A stretch of 7,769 bases of DNA from Ruminiclostridium sp. (GTDB lineage: Bacteria; Bacillota; Clostridia; DSM-8532): NCBI GenBank assembly GCA_003535195.1, contig DOHN01000106.1:8997-16765 (forward strand). Direction: 5' to 3'. How positions within the stretch are numbered: position 1 is the first letter of the stretch; the number at the start of each line of letters is the position of its first letter. Both the position numbers and the translations under genes were made by a program. Positions 1 to 5,711 of the stretch are shown here, one piece after another. A model generated the notes under the pieces. The model saw only the letters and a list, made by a program, of their open reading frames with translations, was not told where the DNA came from and did no database searches.

Positions 1-1001
1 CGGGATTCCGCGTCCGCTGCTGCCTGGCGGGGAATAGTCGGCATTTTTATGTGAGGCCTTCGTTCCATTAAATTGAGCAGCCTAGCAGGCTTCGGCCGTC
101 CGGTTCCGGCCGGTTCCCGCCATCTTAACCCGGTATTTTCCGCCGCCTTGAGCTCTTTTTTCCGCGTGCCGGGCAATCTTTTCCCGGAACTATTGATTCC
201 GCCGCTATATCGTTCCCGCAGACGCTGCCGCAGCTGTTTGGGATCGGCCGCCTCTTCAATATCCGGGAAAGGATCACGCTGATATTCCCTCCAATTTAAA
301 ATGCTTTCCCGGGCCAGGAAAGTATAACTGATATTCTGATTCTCCAGGCGACCCATAAAATCAAGCGCAGCTTCCTTGACGACATCCTGGCGCTTGCCCC
401 AGAAAACCACATGATAATAGGCTTGGAACCGTTCCATCCCGTTCCAATGGCTATTGCGAGCTTCCAGCATGGCCAGGGTCCCGGGGCATGTGCTGACCGC
501 TCCGGGTATGTTCTGGGTCTCGTGATAATTTTCTAAAACTACCTGGGTCATCACTCCGGATTGATTGGCTTCTGCCAGGGCTGCGCGGAAACTATCCGCA
601 GCCGTCTGTCTTTTGTCTTGGGTCAAATAATCCCACGGCCCGGCCTTGATCTCACAGGCCATGACGACCTGGCTGCCAAAAACAACAGAGATATCCTGCG
701 GGCTGCCCGGTTCCGCCTCTGTCAGCTCCCTTTCTTCCGCGTAACCGCTTTCCTGCCGGAACAGTTTCCATTTCTTTAACCATCCCGGGACATCCAGAGC
801 CAATATCACGGCGGTGCATAACGGGATCATGAAAAGGAAAACGAAACCTAAAACTACCGCGGCGGCGGCCCAGCAGAAAAGGAAGATCATCCCCGCAGCT
901 CCGCACGCGATAACAAACGGAACGATATAAGTTGCTTTCACCAAAGGGAATATATAGGTATCTTCAGTAATATCCGCCGGCAAATAAGTATAGTCCGATA
1001 T
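1..1001 (-). CDS. T4SS-associated two-helix membrane protein (PrgI/VirB3 + VirB4-N-like), partial, ATA start
   Basis: The reading frame is open from codon ATA at 1001 to the left edge (about 333 codons, no stop), so the C-terminus is missing. Residues about 22-42 and 44-70 form two adjacent hydrophobic helices. A soluble domain follows from about residue 100 to 245, with an alternating helix/strand look and motifs such as VMACEIKAGPWDYL and YYHVVFWG, then a basic, proline-rich linker. Two N-terminal helices plus this domain resemble PrgI/VirB3-type proteins and the N-terminal domain of VirB4/TraC ATPases; this is pattern recognition, not a database hit. No Walker motifs are seen, so it is not itself the ATPase as far as visible. 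A TAA lies seven codons upstream of the ATA with no ATG, GTG or TTG between them; the first canonical codon, a TTG, is codon 7, too far from the Shine-Dalgarno sequence. It follows the VirB6-like gene, fitting a T4SS cluster. Confidence 0.62.
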   Translation of the reverse strand, partial: MSDYTYLPADITEDTYIFPLVKATYIVPFVIACGAAGMIFLFCWAAAAVVLGFVFLFMIPLCTAVILALDVPGWLKKWKLFRQESGYAEERELTEAEPGSPQDISVVFGSQVVMACEIKAGPWDYLTQDKRQTAADSFRAALAEANQSGVMTQVVLENYHETQNIPGAVSTCPGTLAMLEARNSHWNGMERFQAYYHVVFWGKRQDVVKEAALDFMGRLENQNISYTFLARESILNWREYQRDPFPDIEEAADPKQLRQRLRERYSGGINSSGKRLPGTRKKELKAAENTGLRWREPAGTGRPKPARLLNLMERRPHIKMPTIPRQAAADAES

Positions 1002-1008
1002 GGTTTTT

Positions 1009-1016
1009 CCCTCCCT
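1009..1016 (-). promoter_or_regulatory. Shine-Dalgarno deciding an ATA start
   Basis: On the minus strand AGGGAGGG lies here; its GGAGG core (1014-1010) is 8 bases from the ATA at 1001-999. That is ideal spacing for ATA and about 26 bases from the first in-frame TTG (983-981). It therefore supports initiation at the rare ATA codon. Confidence 0.6.
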
Positions 1017-1035
1017 TTCTTACAGCGATGCCGAT

Positions 1036-1062
1036 AAAAAAACCACCCTGGCTGCAGGGTGG
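1036..1062 (-). terminator. Intrinsic terminator between the coiled-coil gene and the left-edge gene
   Basis: A perfect 8-bp stem (CCACCCTG / CAGGGTGG) with a 4-base loop is followed on the minus strand by seven T residues (1042-1036). It sits 15 bases after the stop of the 72-residue gene and 35 bases before the start of the left-edge gene. The remaining gap is too short to hold an obvious promoter, so it may act as an attenuator rather than an absolute stop. Confidence 0.85.
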
Positions 1063-1077
1063 CGGATGCCGGCGGAT

Positions 1078-1296
1078 CTACGATGACAGATCTTCCAGCT
1101 TGCTCTTTAATTTATCCTTTTTAGCTTTCTTCCTTTGTATCAATGCTTCCAGGGTCCCGTTCGATTCCCTGCCGGCGCCATTCAGATGAGCCAAAGCCTT
1201 TTCGTACCACTGAATGCCGTCTTCCAGGGATTTTATCTCTCTTTGGATGGATTCCGGACCGCAGTCCTTGGATTTTGCTGATTTCAGCCTGGTCAT
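1078..1296 (-). CDS. Small charged coiled-coil protein, unknown function
   Basis: This 72-residue protein is highly charged and predicted to be mostly helical. Residues about 15-40 and 48-70 show heptad-like spacing of Ile/Leu among Lys/Glu, which suggests a helical hairpin or coiled coil. There is no signal peptide or membrane segment, so it should be cytoplasmic. The ATG lies 3 bases after the TGA of the VirB6-like gene, so it is translationally coupled to it; a GGAG about 11 bases upstream lies inside the end of that gene. A strong terminator follows. I recognise no family. Its place suggests an accessory or chaperone-like protein of the secretion cluster, which is inference only. Confidence 0.75.
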   Translation of the reverse strand: MTRLKSAKSKDCGPESIQREIKSLEDGIQWYEKALAHLNGAGRESNGTLEALIQRKKAKKDKLKSKLEDLSS

Positions 1297-1299
1297 AAA

Positions 1300-3186
1300 T
1301 CACCACTCTCCCATATATACTCCGTCCTCCGGCGGAGTCTTTACTTTTACGGGAATATTCTCCTGCAGGATAATAAATCCGTCGCCTTTTTTCCAGTACT
1401 TAAGAGGCTGGACTTCCTGAGCGACGTCATCCAGTATCTCCTCTGCCTTTTCGGCATAAGCCGGATGGACCCATACCTGGGTCCCCTCGGTATTCCATAC
1501 GTATGCACGGTCAGGCACGCTGTCGTAATTGTCTTCCGCAGCCTGCATGACTTTGTCCCTGATGACGCCGTTCACTTTAAACCCCTGATATCCTTCCAGA
1601 TTATTATCATGTTCGGGCTTCAGATCGGAATAGTATAACGACTCCAAATAAGAGGCGTCGGCTTTGTTGGCCCGGTCAAAAGAATCCTTGATCTTTTCCA
1701 CCGTCTTGCCCCGTTCGGCATTGTCTCGGGTCTGTTTTAACCTGGCGGCGGCCTTGTCGCGTACGGCGCCGTATCCGTCTTTGACTGCTCCCGGGATAGC
1801 ATTGACGCCTTCCCTTTCCAGCCGCTGTCCGCCTTGCTGAACCATCCGGGCTCCTGCCCCCGACCAGCCGGCCGCCTTTTCTATGCCCCGTCCCAGCTTT
1901 CTGCCCCATACTCCTGCCCGTTCGGAATTGGAAAGCATCTTTCCCCCGACTCCGACCGCCGCGGCGATACCAGCCGCGCCGCCGGCCACTGCGGCAGTGA
2001 TTCGGCCCGTGCGGGTGATCACCTTAGCTCCGCCCAGATCGCCGGGAGAACTTATTGCTTGGAGTATTTCCCTGAGGTATAGGAAATGAATGAGAACCAC
2101 CAGCACCAGAATCAGAATCAGAGTGATCAGATCCGGACTGGCGCCGCCCAATCCGGCCTGGCCTTCGGCACGCACACTGCTCACAAACAAAAAGAAGGCC
2201 CCGAACAGGCTTTGCAGAAACAGACTTCTGAGTATTATATTCCAAATACCTATAATGGGCTCCATAGCTGTCTTCAAAGCCCCGACGCCGGTATAGAGAG
2301 GCGAAAACACCAGCGCCAGGGCCAATACCCAGATATGCAGCATGGCAACGAAAGCAATCAGGATCAGGCAGGCCATCACTATGACCATCATGGCAAACGA
2401 TCCGCGATCAGAATCAGGATCGTACAGCACTTTGGATACCCCCATGGAATCAAGCTGATTGACGTCGATACCGCTCATATTGCCGCCGGTCAGCATGGCC
2501 TTCAGAACCATATCGGCGCGGACGCCGGACAGTTCGCCGTCCCAGGCCGTCCCTCCGGCGCCGTAAGTGGTGCTGATAGCCGGACTCAGCGTCTCCTGCC
2601 AGACATTATTCTGCACATCCGTCCCGAACCTTACCAGGAATAAGGCGAAGAACGATAATAACAGCGCCAGCGCTAAAGGCTTGAAAGTTTCCCAAGGTCC
2701 TTTGCCGTTTTCGTCCCTGGCGAAAAAGCTCCTGTACACCGCAGACAGAACCGCAATCATAACGAGTCCTAAAAAGACAAGAAGCGTTACCGACCACCAG
2801 TCTTTTACCCAGGAGTCGGCAGGAAAGGGTTCCGTATATATAAAGGCGACCGCAAAGGCATTCTGAAAAAGCTCCAGTATATCATCCAGCAAAATAGCGA
2901 TCAGCTTTGTGAAGGCTTTCCATAGAGTCGCGCCCGGATCTGTCAGAAATTCGGCCAGCTTTTGAAAAGCATTGACGATCCACTCGGGGATAAAACTTCT
3001 TCCTCCCCCCTCTTCTTCATCTTCTTCGTCCTGCTCCGTTTCCTCCCCGATATCCCCGCTTTCCTCCATGCCGGCTTCAGCGGCAGCCTGATCCGGTTCG
3101 GCCGCAGCTTCGAAAATAAATATCTGGAATACGTTAAACAGCAGCAGGAATAACAGCAGCACTGCCGGTGATTTTCTCCGCGTCAT
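1300..3186 (-). CDS. VirB6/TrbL-like conjugal transfer channel protein
   Basis: A 628-residue polytopic membrane protein. Residues 1-29 form a signal-peptide-like hydrophobic N-terminus. Residues 41-60 are a very acidic low-complexity stretch (Glu/Asp) followed by GGG. Hydrophobic helices lie at about 131-152, 169-187, 264-296, 309-337 and 352-371, and a glycine/alanine-rich segment at 396-414 (AVAGGAAGIAAAVGVGG). A long, charged, helical C-terminal region (about 415-628) is probably cytoplasmic. Large size, a cluster of five or six helices in the middle and a soluble tail are typical of TrbL/VirB6, the inner-membrane channel of conjugative T4SS. The start is ATG at 3186 with GGGAG 7 bases upstream; the gene begins 14 bases after the VirB2-like gene. 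The family call rests on topology, Gly/Ala-rich helix and context rather than a short signature motif. Confidence 0.72.
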   Translation of the reverse strand: MTRRKSPAVLLLFLLLFNVFQIFIFEAAAEPDQAAAEAGMEESGDIGEETEQDEEDEEEGGGRSFIPEWIVNAFQKLAEFLTDPGATLWKAFTKLIAILLDDILELFQNAFAVAFIYTEPFPADSWVKDWWSVTLLVFLGLVMIAVLSAVYRSFFARDENGKGPWETFKPLALALLLSFFALFLVRFGTDVQNNVWQETLSPAISTTYGAGGTAWDGELSGVRADMVLKAMLTGGNMSGIDVNQLDSMGVSKVLYDPDSDRGSFAMMVIVMACLILIAFVAMLHIWVLALALVFSPLYTGVGALKTAMEPIIGIWNIILRSLFLQSLFGAFFLFVSSVRAEGQAGLGGASPDLITLILILVLVVLIHFLYLREILQAISSPGDLGGAKVITRTGRITAAVAGGAAGIAAAVGVGGKMLSNSERAGVWGRKLGRGIEKAAGWSGAGARMVQQGGQRLEREGVNAIPGAVKDGYGAVRDKAAARLKQTRDNAERGKTVEKIKDSFDRANKADASYLESLYYSDLKPEHDNNLEGYQGFKVNGVIRDKVMQAAEDNYDSVPDRAYVWNTEGTQVWVHPAYAEKAEEILDDVAQEVQPLKYWKKGDGFIILQENIPVKVKTPPEDGVYMGEW

Positions 3187-3200
3187 GGCTGTTCTCCCGT

Positions 3201-3683
3201 TTAACCCGGGTATTTGAAAGCGTTGAGGAGCGCGCCGGTGGTTCTCACATTATTAAGCCCTTCTTCAGCCTGAGGCACGATCATCGTCCAGAGGAATACC
3301 AGAAACTTATACCACAGCCCGGTTATGGCGAAAAGCACTAGTATAATACCGAACAAAACCGGTTTCAGCATGTCCAGGACATTCTTGACTTCATAATCGC
3401 CTCTCCCGGTAAAAACCTGCCAGACGATTTTCAGCGTTTTCCATATCCCTATCACCACAAGGATCAGTCCGAAAATACCGGCGGCCCAGTTGATCAGGCG
3501 CAGTATCGGCGCAACCGTCTGCAGCGAAGCATTTAGATCCGGGGTAAAATACTCCACTCCCGGCAGCGCGCTGGCATCGTTAGCCGCCAAAACATCCGGC
3601 ACGATCAGCAGAACAAGCATAAACACCGCGGGGAGTATAAAATATAGCTTACGGCCTTTCTTTACAAACATGGGTAAATTCAA
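3201..3683 (-). CDS. VirB2/TrbC-like small membrane protein with signal peptide (TTG start)
   Basis: A 160-residue protein. After a basic N-terminus (VKKGRK), residues 13-33 form a signal peptide with a likely cleavage site after VLA33 (VLA|AND). Two further hydrophobic segments lie at about 59-83 and 105-134, separated by a short charged loop (TGRGDYEVK). Signal peptide plus two helices joined by a charged loop is the layout of VirB2/TrbC pilin-type T4SS subunits, though the mature chain (about 127 residues) is longer than many pilins. It directly precedes the VirB6-like gene. I chose TTG at 3683: GGAGG (3696-3692) is 8 bases upstream and the codon overlaps the stop of the preceding gene. 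The first ATG (3671) is 20 bases from that site. The function is inferred from topology and neighbours. Confidence 0.68.
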   Translation of the reverse strand: MNLPMFVKKGRKLYFILPAVFMLVLLIVPDVLAANDASALPGVEYFTPDLNASLQTVAPILRLINWAAGIFGLILVVIGIWKTLKIVWQVFTGRGDYEVKNVLDMLKPVLFGIILVLFAITGLWYKFLVFLWTMIVPQAEEGLNNVRTTGALLNAFKYPG

Positions 3684-4174
3684 ACGTAACCCCTCCCTTT
3701 GCACATCATCCAGAGCATATAAAGCGCTGCCGCCATCATCCCAGGCATGATAACCAGCTTTTCCAGCAACCCCGAACTGCTGACCAGGGGGATGCCGAAC
3801 CGGCCGGGCAGCGGCCACATCCACGGTACCCCCATGGGATTAAGGGAATCCAGCAGCAGATGGCTGATCATCCCTGCCGCAAATGCCTTTATGTATACGC
3901 CGGGTACGGGCAGTGTAAATGTCAGTAAAACATACATGGCGGCGGTAAAGGCTAAACTGTGGGTAACCCCCCTGTGGCGCAAGGTATGCCCGACAACTGC
4001 TCCCGCTCCGGGTATATATTTCTGTATCCGGGAATGCGGCGTATCAATATCCGGTATCAAAGCCCCCGCCGCAGAAGCAGCCATCAGCCAGCCCAGCGGC
4101 TCATTCGTTCCGGTGGCGCCGATCAGCAGACAGCCGGCGACGACCCCTCCGGCAGCATGCGTCAATCCGTTCAT
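3680..4174 (-). CDS. YdjM-like (DUF457) membrane-bound metal-dependent hydrolase family protein
   Basis: A 164-residue membrane protein with the conserved metal-ligand motifs of the YdjM/DUF457 family in the usual order: THAAGG at the N-terminus (His6), PDIDTPHS at 41-48, HRGVTHS at 67-73 and HLLLDSLNPMGV at 105-116. Hydrophobic helices surround them (about 8-20, 28-40, 74-90, 94-108, 138-157). The length is typical for the family. Members are thought to be membrane metal-dependent hydrolases with unknown substrate; the E. coli member is SOS-linked. The ATG at 4174 has AGGAGGG 5 bases upstream. Its TGA (3682-3680) overlaps the TTG start of the VirB2-like gene, so the two are translationally coupled. 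Its role in a conjugation cluster is not known to me; envelope remodelling at the transfer site is speculation. Confidence 0.85.
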   Translation of the reverse strand: MNGLTHAAGGVVAGCLLIGATGTNEPLGWLMAASAAGALIPDIDTPHSRIQKYIPGAGAVVGHTLRHRGVTHSLAFTAAMYVLLTFTLPVPGVYIKAFAAGMISHLLLDSLNPMGVPWMWPLPGRFGIPLVSSSGLLEKLVIMPGMMAAALYMLWMMCKGRGYV

Positions 4175-4198
4175 TACATCCCTCCTGTCTTTATTTTT

Positions 4199-4204
4199 AT
4201 TATA
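4199..4204 (-). promoter_or_regulatory. Possible -10 box before the YdjM-like gene
   Basis: The minus strand reads TATAAT here, a perfect -10 consensus, 25 bases before the ATG at 4174. No good -35 hexamer lies 16-18 bases upstream, because that position falls inside a hairpin. It may be a weak promoter or chance in an A/T-rich leader. Confidence 0.25.
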
Positions 4205-4218
4205 TTGGCAAACAAGAT

Positions 4219-4252
4219 GGACGAGATTGAGGCGATTGCCCCCATCTCGTCC
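4219..4252 (-). other. Intergenic hairpin between the SpoVG-like and YdjM-like genes
   Basis: A 9-bp perfect inverted repeat (GGACGAGAT / ATCTCGTCC) encloses a loop with a small inner stem (GGC-GATT-GCC). On the minus strand it lies 20 bases after the SpoVG-like stop. The following bases (ATCTTGTTTG) are only partly T-rich, so it is a poor terminator. An mRNA-stabilising hairpin, a processing site or a protein-binding site are alternatives. Confidence 0.5.
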
Positions 4253-4272
4253 GGAGCAGGAGCGGCACAGGT

Positions 4273-4539
4273 TTACTTCTTTTGCTTGTTCCAGGCGTCG
4301 ATAATGGTCTTTTCAAACTCTTCTTTCTTGCTCTTGTCCTTGAAGTAGACCGTGTCGTAGTACTTGTCGCCGCTTTTTTCGCTGGGCATGGATACAAACA
4401 GGGCGCTTTCATCATCCTTTTTGTGGTAGAGACGGATCCCCTTGATATAAAGTCCGTAATAAAGGACTTTGACATAGGCCAGCATCGGATCCCTCATGTT
4501 TTTGGTCTCGAAATTGATTTCTTCAACAGCCTTGGCCAT
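4273..4539 (-). CDS. SpoVG-family nucleic-acid-binding regulator
   Basis: An 88-residue protein. The pattern from about residue 20 (YVKVLYYGLYIKGIRLY), the FVSMPS motif near residue 48-53, the following YYDTVYF and a C-terminal amphipathic helix (about 70-86) match the SpoVG fold and length (family usually 85-100 residues). SpoVG proteins are small dimeric DNA/RNA-binding regulators in Firmicutes, named for sporulation and septation phenotypes. I chose ATG at 4539, with AAGGAG 10 bases upstream; the frame also stays open upstream through the terminator to 4647, but an mRNA beginning there would have no good ribosome site. It is the first gene after a strong terminator, ahead of the YdjM-like and T4SS genes. 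A regulatory role over the transfer genes, perhaps at RNA level, is inference. Confidence 0.8.
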   Translation of the reverse strand: MAKAVEEINFETKNMRDPMLAYVKVLYYGLYIKGIRLYHKKDDESALFVSMPSEKSGDKYYDTVYFKDKSKKEEFEKTIIDAWNKQKK

Positions 4540-4590
4540 CAGACCACCACTCCTTTCAGCGTAATAGGCTTTAAGTAAAATTACCGCTTT

Positions 4591-4596
4591 CCTCCT
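4591..4596 (-). promoter_or_regulatory. Orphan Shine-Dalgarno upstream of the SpoVG-like gene
   Basis: The minus strand carries a perfect AGGAGG here, 52 bases before the chosen ATG at 4539. No ATG, GTG or TTG lies at normal distance downstream. An ATT at 4581-4579 is in frame with the SpoVG-like gene, 9 bases after the GGAGG core, and would add 14 residues. It could be a rare ATT start or a vestigial or decoy ribosome site. Confidence 0.3.
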
Positions 4597-4613
4597 TCGC
4601 ATAAATTGCCCAT

Positions 4614-4636
4614 AAAAAAACCCGGCTTCTGCCGGG
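4614..4636 (-). terminator. Intrinsic terminator after the tandem-HTH gene
   Basis: A perfect GC-only 6-bp stem (CCCGGC / GCCGGG) with a 4-base loop is followed on the minus strand by seven T residues (4620-4614). It begins 13 bases after the stop of the tandem-HTH gene and separates the segregation/regulation block from the SpoVG-YdjM-T4SS block. Confidence 0.88.
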
Positions 4637-4649
4637 TGAGCCAACATAT

Positions 4650-5363
4650 TCAGCCGTAAATCGACGAATAGGCCTGAGAGTTATGGGCGCTTCTGCGGGC
4701 GCCTCCGCGCCCCCTGGTATAATTTCCGTCGCCGGCGGCAGCCCCGGCCTTTTCCTCTTCTTCGTCGGAATAAGGTTCATGGGGACAGCGGTCGATCCTT
4801 TCATAGGACAGAACATAGCTGTCTTGCCGCTGGAGGGCTTTTAAATCAACGTAGCTGTTATATGCGATCCGTAAGCCGTGACCTGATTTATCCAGGTTCT
4901 TCTTTACCAGCTTGGGGGCATACCCTGTTTTGATAGTCAAAGAAGCGACGGTCGGGCCAAATATCAAAGCAGGATCGGATTCCACCAGATCGTTTATCTC
5001 CTTTTCGATCCCTTCGTCGATTCTGTGCTGCTGCCTGTAATTTAGTACGGTGCGGGCCGTACATTCATAGATCCCTGCTATTTCGGAATTACTTTTTCCC
5101 TGTTTTATGTACGCCATAATTTCAGCAAGGTTTTCCGGACCTAATTCCTTCCGCCGGCCGGTGTTGTCCCTTAGCCCCCCGCGCTCCACACTGATGCCGT
5201 GTTTCTGCCTAAATCTTATGACCGTGCGGCGGGAGCAATTATAATGCTCTGCGATATCTTTATCGTTTTTCCCCTCGGCGATCATATGCAGAACGGCCTC
5301 TTTATCCAGGATGTCACTTTGATTTTTTCCATTTCGGCTTTCCTCCGGGCATAGCAATGCCAT
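4650..5363 (-). CDS. Tandem helix-turn-helix DNA-binding protein
   Basis: A 237-residue protein with two diverged copies of a homeodomain/resolvase-type helix-turn-helix, at about residues 22-56 and 79-114. The copies align along GKNDKDIAEHYNCSRRTV and GKSNSEIAGIYECTARTV, followed by RFRQKHGI and NYRQQHRI, so they arose by internal duplication. Residues about 138-158 (ASLTIKTGY...KKNL) may be a third helix-turn-helix. The tail has an acidic patch (SDEEEE, 199-204) and then an Arg/Gly/Ser-rich end. There is no catalytic domain, so it is a regulator or site-binding protein rather than a recombinase. I chose ATG at 5363 with GGAGG 8 bases upstream; the GTG at 5372 overlaps that ribosome site and is unlikely. 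It lies 33 bases after parR and ends at a terminator, so it probably belongs to the segregation operon. Confidence 0.8.
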   Translation of the reverse strand: MALLCPEESRNGKNQSDILDKEAVLHMIAEGKNDKDIAEHYNCSRRTVIRFRQKHGISVERGGLRDNTGRRKELGPENLAEIMAYIKQGKSNSEIAGIYECTARTVLNYRQQHRIDEGIEKEINDLVESDPALIFGPTVASLTIKTGYAPKLVKKNLDKSGHGLRIAYNSYVDLKALQRQDSYVLSYERIDRCPHEPYSDEEEEKAGAAAGDGNYTRGRGGARRSAHNSQAYSSIYG

Positions 5364-5396
5364 TGGCGCCACCTCCCCTGTTACCGCCTTTTGATT

Positions 5397-5711
5397 TCAG
5401 ATTCCGTTTATGAGGCTCAGAATATCTTCGGCTTCGGTCGCCGTGATATTGATATCGTCTCCGGGGGCCCGTACCTCATCCCCCCGGCAATTACTCAGGA
5501 TATCTGATATAACATCCCTGAACTCCGCCGACTGAACAAATTCCCTCAGCGCGTTCCTGATATCCGCTTTTTTCCTGCCTTCGTCCAGGTCTTCCCGGAT
5601 CAGCCTTTTGATGTAGACACTGTACCCTTCCGGTCTCGCCTCCGCCCAGTTTTTTAAATATTCCTCCCCGGCGGTAAAGTAAACCGACTTCTTAGAATTG
5701 AGCCCGGGCAT
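5397..5711 (-). CDS. ParR-like ribbon-helix-helix segregation adaptor
   Basis: A 104-residue protein. Residues 7-45 (KKSVYFTAGEEYL... then YSVYIKRLIREDLDEG) fit a ribbon-helix-helix domain: a short strand, a helix, then a helix carrying the YIKRLI motif common in ParR proteins of ParM-type systems. The rest is helical and acidic, ending in a hydrophobic tail (AEDILSLINGI) that could contact actin filaments, as ParR C-termini do. In the known systems ParR binds the centromere parC and caps ParM filaments. The ATG at 5711 overlaps the parM TAA by one base (TAATG), so the genes are translationally coupled. A GTG at 5720 is a less likely start. Small size, fold pattern and position straight after a ParM-like gene make the assignment firm despite low recognisable identity. 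Confidence 0.82.
   Translation of the reverse strand: MPGLNSKKSVYFTAGEEYLKNWAEARPEGYSVYIKRLIREDLDEGRKKADIRNALREFVQSAEFRDVISDILSNCRGDEVRAPGDDINITATEAEDILSLINGI

Noticed and set aside
652..906. 84-codon minus-strand open frame
   Set aside because: A different frame inside the longer left-edge gene, whose frame has membrane helices, a ribosome site and no stops.
2086..2643. 185-codon open frame on the plus strand
   Set aside because: It lies wholly opposite the VirB6-like gene, has biased His/Gln-rich composition typical of an antisense shadow, and has no ribosome site or recognisable domain.
3201..3824. Longer 207-codon version of the VirB2-like gene starting at 3824
   Set aside because: It would overlap the YdjM-like gene by about 145 bases and bury the signal peptide; the TTG at 3683 has the proper ribosome site.
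3747..4304. 185-codon open frame on the plus strand
   Set aside because: Antisense to the YdjM-like gene, which has all family motifs; no protein features in the plus reading.
4200..4475. 91-codon minus-strand open frame
   Set aside because: Out-of-frame shadow of the SpoVG-like gene; Ser/Thr/Arg/Lys-rich with no ribosome site.
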